Assembly: GCA_022843745.1 (NCBI GenBank)
Contig: JALHNB010000033.1
Coordinates: 1 to 64,000, forward strand
DNA: 64,000 nucleotides
Direction of reading: 5' to 3'
Source: Anaerolineae bacterium
GTDB lineage: Bacteria; Chloroflexota; Anaerolineae; Aggregatilineales; Phototrophicaceae
The notes beneath the pieces are model-generated. The model saw only the letters and a list, made by a program, of their open reading frames with translations. It did not search any database and had not been told where the DNA came from. A program made the position numbers and the translations under genes. Every line of letters begins with the position of its first letter. The first letter of the stretch is position 1. Positions 52,468 to 60,917 of this stretch are shown here, piece by piece.

Positions 52468-54597
52468 ATGAGAAATTACGATCAAAAAATCGCCCAACTG
52501 CTCAACCTGCGCCCGACACAGGTTGGCGCGGCTATCCAACTGCTTGACGAAGGCAATACCCTGCCCTTCGTCGCCCGCTATCGCAAAGAAATGACGGGCA
52601 GCCTGGACGAGGATCAACTGCGCCAACTGCTCGAATCCGTGACTAAACTCCGCGCGGTAGACGAACGCCGCGACACCATCCTGGAATCCATTGAAGAACA
52701 GGGCAAGCTGACACCCGAACTCAAAAAAGAGATCGAAACCGCCGAAACGCTGACGACGCTGGAAGACCTCTACCAGCCGTATAAACCGAAACGCCGCACC
52801 CGTGCCAGTATCGCCCGCGAAAATGGCCTGCAAGGATTAGCCGATCTGATTTTGCAGCAGGCAAAGGTTAACAAAAACGCGGCGCAGATCGCGAAAGACT
52901 ATCTCAGTGCCGAAGTGTCAACAGGCGAAGATGCACTCAGCGGTGCGCGTGACATCGTGGCAGAGACGATCAGCGATCATGCCGGTGTACGCGGCGAACT
53001 GCGATCCAAAGCCCTGCGCTGGGGTCTGCTGCAATGCGAAAAAATCAAAGATGCCGCCGACGAAAAAGCCGTCTACGAATTGTATTACGCTTATGAGCAG
53101 CGTATTGACCGCCTCAAGCCGTATCAGATTTTGGCGATGAATCGTGGCGAGGCCGAAAAAGTGCTGCGCGTCAAAATCGACGTGGCCGAGCGTGATTGGC
53201 AAGGCGCGATTGAATCGACCTTCCGCCCGGATCGCCGTTCGCCGCTGGCGGAACAAATGGAGTTGGCGATTGCCGATGCTGCCAAACGCCTGCTCCTGCC
53301 TGCGATTGAACGCGATGTGCGCGGGGTGCTGGGCGAAGAAGCTGAAAAACACGCCATCACGATTTTCGCTACTAATTTACGCGGGCTTTTGACTCAGCCA
53401 CCGTTAGCTGGTCGCGTTGTCATGGGCATTGATCCTGCTTTCCGCACGGGCTGCAAAATCTGTGTGGTCGATGCCACAGGCAAAGTGATCGACACGACAG
53501 CCATTTTCCCCCACGAGCCACAGCGTCAATGGCGCGAGTCGCTCAAAACGCTGGCAGCGCTCATCACGCGATATGGCGTGACGTTGATCGCGATTGGCAA
53601 CGGCACGGCCTCGCGCGAAACTGAGCAGCTTGCCGCCGAACTCACGCGCAATATAGAGAGCGTGAAATACATCATGGTCAATGAGGCAGGCGCGAGTGTC
53701 TACAGCGCCAGTCCCCTCGCTCGCGCCGAACTGCCCGATCTCGATGTGACCCTGCGCGGTGCAGCATCGATTGCCCGACGAGCGCAAGACCCGCTGGCTG
53801 AACTGGTCAAAATTGACCCCAAATCGATTGGCGTGGGCATGTACCAGCACGATGTGAATCAGAAAGAATTGATTGATGCCCTGAACGGCGTGGTTGAAAC
53901 TGTTGTAAACCGCGTTGGTGTGGACGTGAACACAGCCTCCGTCGCACTACTGACTCATGTCGCGGGTATTGGGCCAAAATTAGCCGAAACGATTGTCGCC
54001 CAGCGGGATGAAAACGGCGCATTTCCGAGCCGCGCGGCGCTGAAAAAAGTGCCGAAACTGGGGCCAAAAGCGTTTGAGCAGGCGGCAGGCTTTTTGCGGG
54101 TTCGTAACGGCGACAATATGCTCGATGCCAGCGCGATCCATCCCGAAAGCTACAAAATCGCGCAAGCCATTTTGAAAAAGGCGGGAATCAAAGACAACAC
54201 GCCTCCCGCAGAGCGCGAAAAACGCATCGCTCAACTGCGCGAGAATAATCCGCTGCACGATCTCGCCGCCGAATTTGAAACCGGAATCCCCACCCTGACC
54301 GATATTCTCGAACAGCTTATCCGCCCAGGCCGCGACCCGCGCGAAGATTTGCCCGCGCCGCTTCTACGTAGCGATGTCCTGTCGGTGGACGATCTACAAA
54401 CGGGCATGAAACTCAGCGGCACGGTGCGCAATGTGGTCGATTTCGGCGCATTCGTCGATATTGGCGTTAAGCAGGATGGCCTGCTCCACCGCAGCCAGAT
54501 TCCGCGCGAACGCCAATTAAGCGTCGGCGAGGTGATCGAAGTCGAAATTTTAAGCGTCGAGAAGGAACGCGGACGGATCGGGTTGGGGTGGGTTTAG
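52468..54597 (+). CDS. tex: Tex-type RNA-binding transcriptional accessory protein
   Basis: This 709-residue protein is Tex, a cytoplasmic nucleic-acid-binding factor tied to transcription. Domain order is typical: N-terminal helical domain (LLDEGNTLPFVARYRKEMTG), an YqgF-like RNase H fold (VVMGIDPAFRTGCKICVVDATG), helix-hairpin-helix repeats (LTHVAGIGPKLAETIVAQRDENG, KVPKLGPKAFEQAAGFLRV) and a C-terminal S1 domain (LSGTVRNVVDFGAFVDIGVKQDGLLH). GTG at 52456 is an alternative start four codons upstream; neither has a clear ribosome site. The length is near the family norm. Confidence 0.95.
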   Translation: MRNYDQKIAQLLNLRPTQVGAAIQLLDEGNTLPFVARYRKEMTGSLDEDQLRQLLESVTKLRAVDERRDTILESIEEQGKLTPELKKEIETAETLTTLEDLYQPYKPKRRTRASIARENGLQGLADLILQQAKVNKNAAQIAKDYLSAEVSTGEDALSGARDIVAETISDHAGVRGELRSKALRWGLLQCEKIKDAADEKAVYELYYAYEQRIDRLKPYQILAMNRGEAEKVLRVKIDVAERDWQGAIESTFRPDRRSPLAEQMELAIADAAKRLLLPAIERDVRGVLGEEAEKHAITIFATNLRGLLTQPPLAGRVVMGIDPAFRTGCKICVVDATGKVIDTTAIFPHEPQRQWRESLKTLAALITRYGVTLIAIGNGTASRETEQLAAELTRNIESVKYIMVNEAGASVYSASPLARAELPDLDVTLRGAASIARRAQDPLAELVKIDPKSIGVGMYQHDVNQKELIDALNGVVETVVNRVGVDVNTASVALLTHVAGIGPKLAETIVAQRDENGAFPSRAALKKVPKLGPKAFEQAAGFLRVRNGDNMLDASAIHPESYKIAQAILKKAGIKDNTPPAEREKRIAQLRENNPLHDLAAEFETGIPTLTDILEQLIRPGRDPREDLPAPLLRSDVLSVDDLQTGMKLSGTVRNVVDFGAFVDIGVKQDGLLHRSQIPRERQLSVGEVIEVEILSVEKERGRIGLGWV

Positions 54598-54684
54598 GAG
54601 AATTATGATATAACTGAGTCAAATAAAATAAAGCAAAAAATCGTCCTCAAGAAGAGATTATATTGTCTCTCTAGGGTAAGAACT

Positions 54685-55467
54685 ATGGAAAACAGTAACG
54701 ACGATGGATTTCCAATAGACTTAGAATCTCTCCTGGCTGCACTCGCGCGAATATTCGCAATGCAGGGTGCATCAAAACAGGTAGCCATTCTAGTTAGTGC
54801 AACATTGCACGCAATACAAGTTAGCTATGATAGTTGGGATGGAGGTATCTATACTTATCAAATTAATGTCCATATTCTAGTGAGTGTTTATGGTCAAATT
54901 AGTAATGAACGAGAGGCGCTTGAAAAGCAGTTTCTCGATCAAATTCAAACTCTTTTAGTGTCTCATCGTCATAATTACTTAGAAAAAGTAAATATTATCC
55001 CACTTGTTAGCTCTCCCGATAAAGATTGGCGAGATAAGGCAAAAGCGTGGGTCGCTGGTGAAGGAATATCCAATCAAGGGCGTGTTCGATCAGATAATAT
55101 CGCTTCGAGAACTTGCGATGGCCTGCTGTTCAGATCACAACCCGAAATTAATCTATATCGTGCATTCAAAAAACGCGGTATTTCATTTGCCCCTCTACCT
55201 GTATTCATTCAGGGTGGAGAAACATATAAGCGCATCGAACCTGATTTTGTCATTCTCAGGAACGGTATTGTAATGGTTGTTGAAGTTGATGGAGATACAG
55301 TTCATCACGAGACACCCGCAGAAGCTCACGTCCGCACAACGATGTTAGCTCATGAGGGTGCCCATATCGAGCGTGTTAAAGCAAATGACTGTAGCACCCC
55401 CGAACTTGCAGAGCAGTGCGCCGAGAAAATACTACAAGTTTTGGCAAAACTGAAAAACGCCAGATAA
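54685..55467 (+). CDS. PD-(D/E)XK nuclease-like protein (DUF559/Vsr-like C-terminus)
   Basis: This 260-residue protein has an N-terminal alpha/beta region (YDSWDGGIYTYQINVHILV...KDWRDKAKAW) of a type I associate with predicted defence or effector proteins but cannot name. The C-terminal third has a PD-(D/E)XK-like set: Glu in SQPEINLYRAFKK, Asp in RIEPDFVI, and Glu-x-Asp in VVEVDGDTVHHE followed by a conserved Ala/His-rich helix. This matches the DUF559/Vsr-like endonuclease fold. The gene is AT-rich compared with tex and the beta-helix gene. No partner gene is adjacent. A function in anti-phage defence is inference. Confidence 0.7.
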   Translation: MENSNDDGFPIDLESLLAALARIFAMQGASKQVAILVSATLHAIQVSYDSWDGGIYTYQINVHILVSVYGQISNEREALEKQFLDQIQTLLVSHRHNYLEKVNIIPLVSSPDKDWRDKAKAWVAGEGISNQGRVRSDNIASRTCDGLLFRSQPEINLYRAFKKRGISFAPLPVFIQGGETYKRIEPDFVILRNGIVMVVEVDGDTVHHETPAEAHVRTTMLAHEGAHIERVKANDCSTPELAEQCAEKILQVLAKLKNAR

Positions 55468-55474
55468 GAATATC

Positions 55475-57235
55475 CTAACTATCTTTTTCAACCCCCACGT
55501 TATCAATAATTTCCTGGCATTCCGGCGGCCAACTCGTCAGGCCAACCTGATTATCCGAAACCGTGTTGTGCAGACCATTATTCAACATCTCACGTGTGTC
55601 GGTGCAGTTAAAACGCACCGTATTGTCACGAATCGTGTCCGTCCAGATGTGCAACCAGCGCGGGACATTCTCGACTACATTGTGCTGGACGGTGAAAAAT
55701 TGGCTGCCCTCATCCAGATACAAACCGCCAAATGGGTTTTTCTGGTCGCGGATGTAGTTGTACTCGATGACAGATTCGGGCTGTGGGCTGAGTGTGTAGA
55801 TGCCGCCGCCATCGCGCAAAACCTGCATGAATTTTTCGATGCGGTTGTAGGCAATCTGATTTCTGCGGGCGTATGAAAACTGCCCCCAGCCCCAACCGAC
55901 AGAAATTCCACTGTACGGCACATCAAAAATCTCGTTATGTGTGACCAGCGTCGAGTCCGTGTAGCCGAGAAAGATGCCAACGCCCTCAAAATATTCCTGC
56001 CCGATGCGGGTGATGGTGTTGTTGCGGATGACGTTGTTCAGCACGCGGATCGAAGTCACAGATGCGCTTGGGTCGTCAATCTGCCCCAACTGAATCCCCG
56101 TCGAGGAAATATCTTCAAATTGATTTCGCTCGATGATATTGTCCTGAGCGAAGCCATCCAGATTCAAGCCCACGCCGCCAAGATGGGTAAAAGTATTGTT
56201 GTAAAAACCCATATGCTGCGGATTGGTAAATGTGACATTGCCGGGTGTGCGTTGTAAATAGGTTGACGCAAGCGATGCCGCTTTTATTTCCGTGAAATGC
56301 CATGCTGCTTGCAGTGACGGATACCCGCCGGCGCTGCTGGGATGCAGCCAGGTGGCATAAGAAAATGTCAGGCCGCGAAATTCGACATTTTTGACATCCA
56401 CGCCGCTAACCAGCGTTTCCAAAACAGGCGCGATCACTTCTGCTGTAGATAAATCTTCATCGGCGGCGGGCTTGTAGTAGAGCGCACCTTCGGATTCATC
56501 GAGATACCACTCGTGCTCCGAGTCCAGCAGTTCATAGGCGTTTTCAATCCACGTCGGCAAATTGATCGGAAATTCTTTGTGGATATTCGCGTTCGCCCAA
56601 CACGGCTGCTGCATGGTGACGTTTCGGCCTTCAATTGAGTCAATGCCACAGCGGAAACTTTTCCATTCCCAGAAGGCGACAATTTCGATGTCCGCCGGGT
56701 TGCCCCACGAAGCCATCGACTCATCCGGCGCAACATAGCCTGTATCAGTTTTTCGCCAGCCGCGCGGATTTTCGTCGCTCCGCGCACGGATCGCCCGATT
56801 TCCATTGACGTAAAGCTGGCGCGTCTGCAAATCACCGACTTCGGCGCGATAAATATTTTTATCGGCATCGAACAACGTCCAGCCTATGATTTCACGTCCG
56901 CCGCTTAAAATCGGCGTTTCCTCTGGATAAGCCATATAGGTAATGTTGAACTCATTTGTACCTGAATCTTCAGCACTCAACTCAAATGGCTCGGAAGGTT
57001 GGTACGTGCCGCCGCGCAGATAGACAGTGATGTCACCCGCCATATCGTCATTTTCACGCCGCACGTGATCCCGCGCTGCTGTCAACGAGCAGGGTGATTC
57101 CAATGAGCAGAGATCGCCTGTGCCAGTAGGCGAAACGTAGAAACTCGCTTGCCCATCGGCAGATAAGCGACTCGAAAGCGCTAAAAACAGACCTAATAAA
57201 ACTGGAAAAAGTGAAAAATGTTTCGAAGTTTGCAT
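55475..57235 (-). CDS. Secreted right-handed beta-helix protein
   Basis: This ~586-residue protein has a signal peptide (SKHFSLFPVLLGLFLALSSRL) and a long parallel beta-helix. Visible features are the N-terminal ASFYVSPTGTGDLCS and GGTYQPSEPFEL of the pectate-lyase/DUF1565-like group, followed by rungs with Asn ladders (GFYNNTFTHLGGVGLNL, DNIIERNQFEDISSTGI, NVIRNNTITRIG, NQIAYNRIEKFM, IEYNYIRDQKNP). It is likely to bind or degrade a polysaccharide. The start chosen is the ATG five codons after a TTG, as it gives the better signal peptide. It is divergent from the antitoxin gene. Confidence 0.85.
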   Translation of the reverse strand: MQTSKHFSLFPVLLGLFLALSSRLSADGQASFYVSPTGTGDLCSLESPCSLTAARDHVRRENDDMAGDITVYLRGGTYQPSEPFELSAEDSGTNEFNITYMAYPEETPILSGGREIIGWTLFDADKNIYRAEVGDLQTRQLYVNGNRAIRARSDENPRGWRKTDTGYVAPDESMASWGNPADIEIVAFWEWKSFRCGIDSIEGRNVTMQQPCWANANIHKEFPINLPTWIENAYELLDSEHEWYLDESEGALYYKPAADEDLSTAEVIAPVLETLVSGVDVKNVEFRGLTFSYATWLHPSSAGGYPSLQAAWHFTEIKAASLASTYLQRTPGNVTFTNPQHMGFYNNTFTHLGGVGLNLDGFAQDNIIERNQFEDISSTGIQLGQIDDPSASVTSIRVLNNVIRNNTITRIGQEYFEGVGIFLGYTDSTLVTHNEIFDVPYSGISVGWGWGQFSYARRNQIAYNRIEKFMQVLRDGGGIYTLSPQPESVIEYNYIRDQKNPFGGLYLDEGSQFFTVQHNVVENVPRWLHIWTDTIRDNTVRFNCTDTREMLNNGLHNTVSDNQVGLTSWPPECQEIIDNVGVEKDS

Positions 57236-57277
57236 AACGATTGGCAATCTTTCACACTGAAAGCAGAATGGATTTCA

Positions 57278-57286
57278 TGATATAAC
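57278..57286 (+). promoter_or_regulatory. Extended -10 promoter of the antitoxin gene
   Basis: TGATATAAC matches TG-n-TATAAt, 31 bases upstream of the antitoxin ATG. Confidence 0.4.
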
Positions 57287-57316
57287 AGGGATAGGTCAAG
57301 AAAAAGGGAAAGCAAT

Positions 57317-57598
57317 ATGACCGACAAATTAACAGTGCGGGCAATCTATGAGGACGGGGTGTTCAACCCCCTCGAATCAATCGACTTACCTGATAAAGAA
57401 ATGGTCGAGTTTGAAATTGAGTTCAAGAGTAAAAAGCCCAAAAACGTCGATTTTGAAGGCGCTCTAAAACCTTATTGGGACGAAAACACAGATGTAGAAG
57501 CGGTACTAGAGGAATTGCGAGCCGAAAGGACGCAATCATTCGAGCGCTTAATGCGGCAGATTGAAGGGGATTTCGAGGAAGATGACCTCAAACCCTAG
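57317..57598 (+). CDS. DUF104/AF2212-like antitoxin
   Basis: This 93-residue protein opens with the DUF104 pattern (LTVRAIYEDGVFNPLESIDLPDKE, then VEFEIE), a small beta-barrel DNA-binding antitoxin domain, followed by an acidic, helical tail (about residues 50-93) that would wrap the toxin. The C-terminal coding sequence overlaps the start of the PIN-domain gene by 17 bases, the classic toxin-antitoxin arrangement. The partner toxin is broken, so the gene is an orphan or is decaying. Confidence 0.82.
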   Translation: MTDKLTVRAIYEDGVFNPLESIDLPDKEMVEFEIEFKSKKPKNVDFEGALKPYWDENTDVEAVLEELRAERTQSFERLMRQIEGDFEEDDLKP

Positions 57599-57846
57599 TG
57601 CTAAACTGCCGATGTATGTCGTTGATACGCACGTACTTTTGTGGTATCTCACAGCAGATAAAAAACTCAGCCAGACTGCTCATACAATAATTAAGCAGGC
57701 AATAAACGGGCAAGCAAATCTAGTCATTCCGGCTGTTGCGCTGGCTGAACTCTACATGATCGCCGAAAAACAGCGAACGCCACTTGTGGCTTATTACCAA
57801 AGACCCTCTCATCGTGAACAGCAAACTTGTACCGACACTATGGTGA
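57582..57846 (+). pseudogene. Truncated PIN-domain toxin (VapC-like) with internal deletion and frameshift
   Basis: The N-terminal half of a PIN-domain ribonuclease is present (YVVDTHVLLWYLTADKKLS, with the first catalytic Asp, and VIPAVALAELYMIAEKQRT with the Glu). After that the reading frame is lost. In another frame the sequence continues exactly as a PIN C-terminus (LITKDPLIVNSKLVPTLW, then TGA at 57844-57846). Roughly 50-60 residues of the middle are missing, including the second acidic set. The gene should be non-functional. It overlaps the antitoxin gene upstream. Confidence 0.8.
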
Positions 57847-57859
57847 TTGGAGAATCCGC

Positions 57860-58669
57860 TTGAAATTTGCGCTCAATTACTCCCCACAAGCCGCCGCGCT
57901 GCTCGACGAAGGCCACATCCAGATCGACCTCTACAAATGCCCGGACTGGCCGGATTTGATCGCGAAGGCCGAAAAACAGCGCCCGATTTACGTGCATTTT
58001 CCACTGATCGCAGGCCGTGCCAACACTGAAAAAGTCGGCTGGTCGAATATTGACCACCTCTTAAATACGACGGATACGTTTTACATCAACACCCACCTCG
58101 CGCCCAATGGCAACGATATGGGAATCCCTTTGGATACCCACGACCCGGCGCACCGTGAGCAGTTGATCGAGGTGATGTTGCGGGATATTGAGCCGCTGGT
58201 CAAGCGCTACGGCAAGGATAAAATCATCCTCGAAAACGCGCTCTGGGATGCGGAATGGGGTATTGCACGTCCGCTGCTGGAGCCGGAATTAATTCGCATG
58301 ATGGTCGAAGAAACGGGTTGCGGCTTTCTGATGGACACGGCTCATGCTATCGCCAGTGCGCGGTATTTCGGCGTGGACGAGCGCGACTATATTTCGCGAC
58401 TGCCCGTGCGCCAACTACGCGAACTGCATATCACCGGCTTAAAGCAGGAAGAGTCGGGCATTTGGGTCGATCATTTCGCAATGACAGACAGTGATTGGAC
58501 ACTGAACGAATGGGCTGTTGAACAAATTCGCACTGGAAAATGGTCAAAACCCTGGGTGTTGTCCTTCGAATATGGCGGCATCGGCCCGTTGTTTGAATAT
58601 CGCAGCCAATCCAGCGTGATCGCCGATCAAGTGCCGCGTCTGTATAATCTGGCAAAATCCGTCACGTGA
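57860..58669 (+). CDS. TIM-barrel metalloprotein, DUF692/MNIO-like
   Basis: This 269-residue protein has the look of a DUF692-type (multinuclear non-heme iron oxidase) or xylose-isomerase-like TIM barrel. Visible potential metal ligands are His in YINTHLAPN, Glu in IILENALWD, Asp and His in LMDTAHAIASA, His in LRELHITG, Asp-His in WVDHFAM and Glu in LSFEYGG. MNIO enzymes oxidise cysteine in peptides, but the short motif pattern here is not identical and no precursor peptide or partner is adjacent. The start is TTG at 57860, with GGAG seven bases upstream, 14 bases after the end of the PIN-toxin remnant. Confidence 0.6.
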   Translation: MKFALNYSPQAAALLDEGHIQIDLYKCPDWPDLIAKAEKQRPIYVHFPLIAGRANTEKVGWSNIDHLLNTTDTFYINTHLAPNGNDMGIPLDTHDPAHREQLIEVMLRDIEPLVKRYGKDKIILENALWDAEWGIARPLLEPELIRMMVEETGCGFLMDTAHAIASARYFGVDERDYISRLPVRQLRELHITGLKQEESGIWVDHFAMTDSDWTLNEWAVEQIRTGKWSKPWVLSFEYGGIGPLFEYRSQSSVIADQVPRLYNLAKSVT

Positions 58670-58685
58670 TAGTCAAGTGATAAAT

Positions 58686-58708
58686 GTAGGGGCGCAAGGC
58701 TTGCGCCC
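58686..58708. repeat. Dispersed palindrome (copy 3, truncated)
   Basis: GTAGGGGCGCAA is followed after loop GGC by TTGCGCCC. The outer right arm (CTAC) is missing. It lies between two same-strand genes and belongs to the same family as 8938 and 50945. Confidence 0.6.
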
Positions 58709-58739
58709 GAATAATTTTTTAGAAGAAAGAAGTTATTTT

Positions 58740-59471
58740 ATGGACATCAATCTGAGTGGAAAACGAGCGCTCATCACAGGCGCGGGCAAAGGCATCGGGC
58801 GCGAAATCGCCGTCGTGCTGACCGAATGCGGCGCGGAAGTCGTCGCCCTCAGTCGGACGCAGGCTGACCTGGATTCGCTCAGGGCGGAAATTGCCTGCCA
58901 GACGATTCGCGCTGACCTCACAAACGCCGACGATGCCCGCCGCGCCGCCGAGGAAGCTAGCGAAATCGACCTGCTGGTGAATAACGCCGGAATCTCAATT
59001 TTGCAGCCATTCCTGGAAACAACCGTCGAAGTTTTTGACGAGGTATTGGCAGTGAATGTACGCGCCGTGCTGATTATCTCTCAGGTGATCGCACGGGGAA
59101 TGATTGCGCGAGGAGACGGCGGGGCGATTGTCAATTTATCCAGCACAGCATCCAGTGTTGCGCTGCGCGATCACACCTCGTACTGCACTTCGAAAGGCGC
59201 ACTTGACCAGCTTACCCGTATCATGGCGCTGGAACTCGGCCCGCACCAGATTCGCGTCAATTCGATCAATCCGACGGTTACGCTCACACCAATGGGGGAA
59301 ATGGCCTGGGGCGATCCGGCGAAAAGCAGACCCATGCTGGCGCGTATCCCGCTAGAGCGATTCGCAAAGCCACGTCAGGTCGCCGAAGCCGTCGCCTATC
59401 TCCTGAGCGACCACGCCGATATGATTCACGGGGCTATTTTGCCTGTCGATGGCGGGTTTTGGATCACCTGA
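58740..59471 (+). CDS. SDR oxidoreductase, dicarbonyl/L-xylulose reductase-like
   Basis: This 243-residue short-chain dehydrogenase has the NADP-binding motif TGAGKGIGRE, LSRTQADLDSL (Ser-Arg after strand 2, an NADPH preference), NNAG, the catalytic Ser (NLSSTASS) and YCTSKGALDQLT. These, together with LELGPHQIRVNSINPTVTLTPMGE and PVDGGFW, match the L-xylulose/dicarbonyl reductase (DCXR) group of mammals more than ordinary bacterial SDRs. It may reduce L-xylulose or alpha-dicarbonyls with NADPH. AGAAGAAAGAAG precedes the ATG. Its stop lies one base from the stop of the opposite gene. Confidence 0.88.
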   Translation: MDINLSGKRALITGAGKGIGREIAVVLTECGAEVVALSRTQADLDSLRAEIACQTIRADLTNADDARRAAEEASEIDLLVNNAGISILQPFLETTVEVFDEVLAVNVRAVLIISQVIARGMIARGDGGAIVNLSSTASSVALRDHTSYCTSKGALDQLTRIMALELGPHQIRVNSINPTVTLTPMGEMAWGDPAKSRPMLARIPLERFAKPRQVAEAVAYLLSDHADMIHGAILPVDGGFWIT

Positions 59472-59472
59472 T

Positions 59473-60111
59473 TTACACACGCACAACCGGGAAATTGTCG
59501 ATTCGCTGTGCGCGGTCTTCCGGCAGCACAACGAGGCGCGATTCTTCACGATAATCCAGTGCTAAGGTTGTGAAGGGGATCACTTTGCCCCAGCGCAGCA
59601 TGGTCATGACGGGCGAGAGCGCCAATTTGACGATCATCGCCTCGACCACTTCCCAATCTGCTGGTGTCGCGTAGGAATGCGAGAGGATTATCTGCGGGGT
59701 TTTATTGGGACGCGGCATGGATTTGTCCATCAAACGTGCGCGTAAACCCACGCTGAGTTTTTTCTCGGCCTGCGCCTGTACCGACTGCGGATAATTGCGA
59801 AAACGCCGTTCGAGATAGTCAATAGAGGCGGACACCGACAGCACATCAATCACTGCCCGCCGGATACCGCTGCGTCCGCTTTCATCACGCTGGTCGGTTA
59901 CAGTCACGTCGGAAAGTGCAACCCCGCCGCCTTCCAGCATAAAGCATTTGAGCGAACGCGCACCCTCATAGCTGCCCCATCCCTGACCACGCGGCATAGC
60001 ACTACGCCAGATCGCTTTCAGAATATCGTCTGAAAAGCCTTTAGTGGACGACGTGAAATTATAGCCGCGCTGATGCCCCTCAAGAACGTATTCGAGGATT
60101 AACTGTGGCAT
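59473..60111 (-). CDS. Hypothetical protein encoded with a small GTPase (GAP1-N-like?)
   Basis: This 212-residue protein has no signal peptide or membrane helix. The N-terminal segment (VLEGHQRGYNFTSSTKGFSDDILKAI, then MPRGQGWGSYEGARSLKCFML) resembles the GTPase-associated protein 1 N-terminal domain described in conflict-system surveys; that identification is from memory and weak. The rest is alpha/beta (SDVTVTDQRDESGRSGIRRAVIDVLSV and PQIILSHSYATPADWEVVEAMI). AGGGGG precedes the ATG. It follows the GTPase gene by 15 bases on the same strand, so the two should act together. Confidence 0.62.
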   Translation of the reverse strand: MPQLILEYVLEGHQRGYNFTSSTKGFSDDILKAIWRSAMPRGQGWGSYEGARSLKCFMLEGGGVALSDVTVTDQRDESGRSGIRRAVIDVLSVSASIDYLERRFRNYPQSVQAQAEKKLSVGLRARLMDKSMPRPNKTPQIILSHSYATPADWEVVEAMIVKLALSPVMTMLRWGKVIPFTTLALDYREESRLVVLPEDRAQRIDNFPVVRV

Positions 60112-60126
60112 TCCCCCTGCTCCGCA

Positions 60127-60831
60127 TCAATTGATTTTCTGCGGACGTGGGCGCATCGTATTGAAAAAATGCCGCATCGTTTGCTTAACACCTTTACCTG
60201 TGGCGACACTGCCTTCGCTGATCGACCATTTGTAGCCCATGCGCTCGGCCTGAGCTTTCAGCCGTTTTTGCTCATTACGATAGTGGTGCATGATGTCTTC
60301 CAGTGTGGTTTCATCACCCCACAGGTCAGATTTATTGACCAGGATGAAAAACGCCTTGAGATTTTTCGCGGCGATTTGCTCCTCGTCGATCATCTGCATG
60401 ACAAAATTGAGTGCATCTTTTTGCAAGTGTACGTCGGAATGGTCGATCATGAACAGGATGCCGCGTGGTTGGGCAGCGCGAAAGAGTTCCACCCAATCGG
60501 TTTCCCACATGGCGTATTCGCCGCCGACATCACGATTCGGCTTGAGTTTCATATATTGATCGCCCATCAGGGAATTAAAATCGGGGATGACATCGCCGCC
60601 CGCCGCTGTCGGGTCTGGCTGGAAATCGTCAATGCTGGACATATTCCGCCGCAGCCATTCGATCAACGTGGTTTTTCCGGTCTGGCGTGATCCCAAAACG
60701 ATAAACGACATGCCAGAGACTTTCACGTAGAAAAAGTCTTGCAGCGTATTCACGCCTTCGGTGACAGTACGGCTGACCGTGCTGATCGAACCGACGATGA
60801 CGGTAATGATAGTATCGAAAATATTGCTCAC
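60127..60831 (-). CDS. Small Arf/Ras-like GTPase
   Basis: This 234-residue protein is a P-loop GTPase. The phosphate-binding loop reads GSRQTGKTTL (about residues 48-57), switch II contains DVGGEYAMWET (an Arf-like DxGGxxxxW), and the guanine-specificity motifs NKSDLW and SVATGKG follow. The N-terminal ~40 residues are a hydrophobic, amphipathic-looking helix (FDTIITVIVGSISTVSRTVTEGV) that may attach the protein to the membrane, as in Arf and SR-beta. The start is GTG with AGAGGG upstream. It forms a two-gene unit with the protein downstream; a roadblock partner exists only at 12.7 kb. Confidence 0.85.
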   Translation of the reverse strand: MSNIFDTIITVIVGSISTVSRTVTEGVNTLQDFFYVKVSGMSFIVLGSRQTGKTTLIEWLRRNMSSIDDFQPDPTAAGGDVIPDFNSLMGDQYMKLKPNRDVGGEYAMWETDWVELFRAAQPRGILFMIDHSDVHLQKDALNFVMQMIDEEQIAAKNLKAFFILVNKSDLWGDETTLEDIMHHYRNEQKRLKAQAERMGYKWSISEGSVATGKGVKQTMRHFFNTMRPRPQKIN

Positions 60832-60917
60832 AACGCCCTCTGTATTGAACTTTGTCCCTAGTATAAAACTATACGCGCAAAAGACGAATGGGTTGCTAGG
60901 GAATGCTTCGGCTAAAA

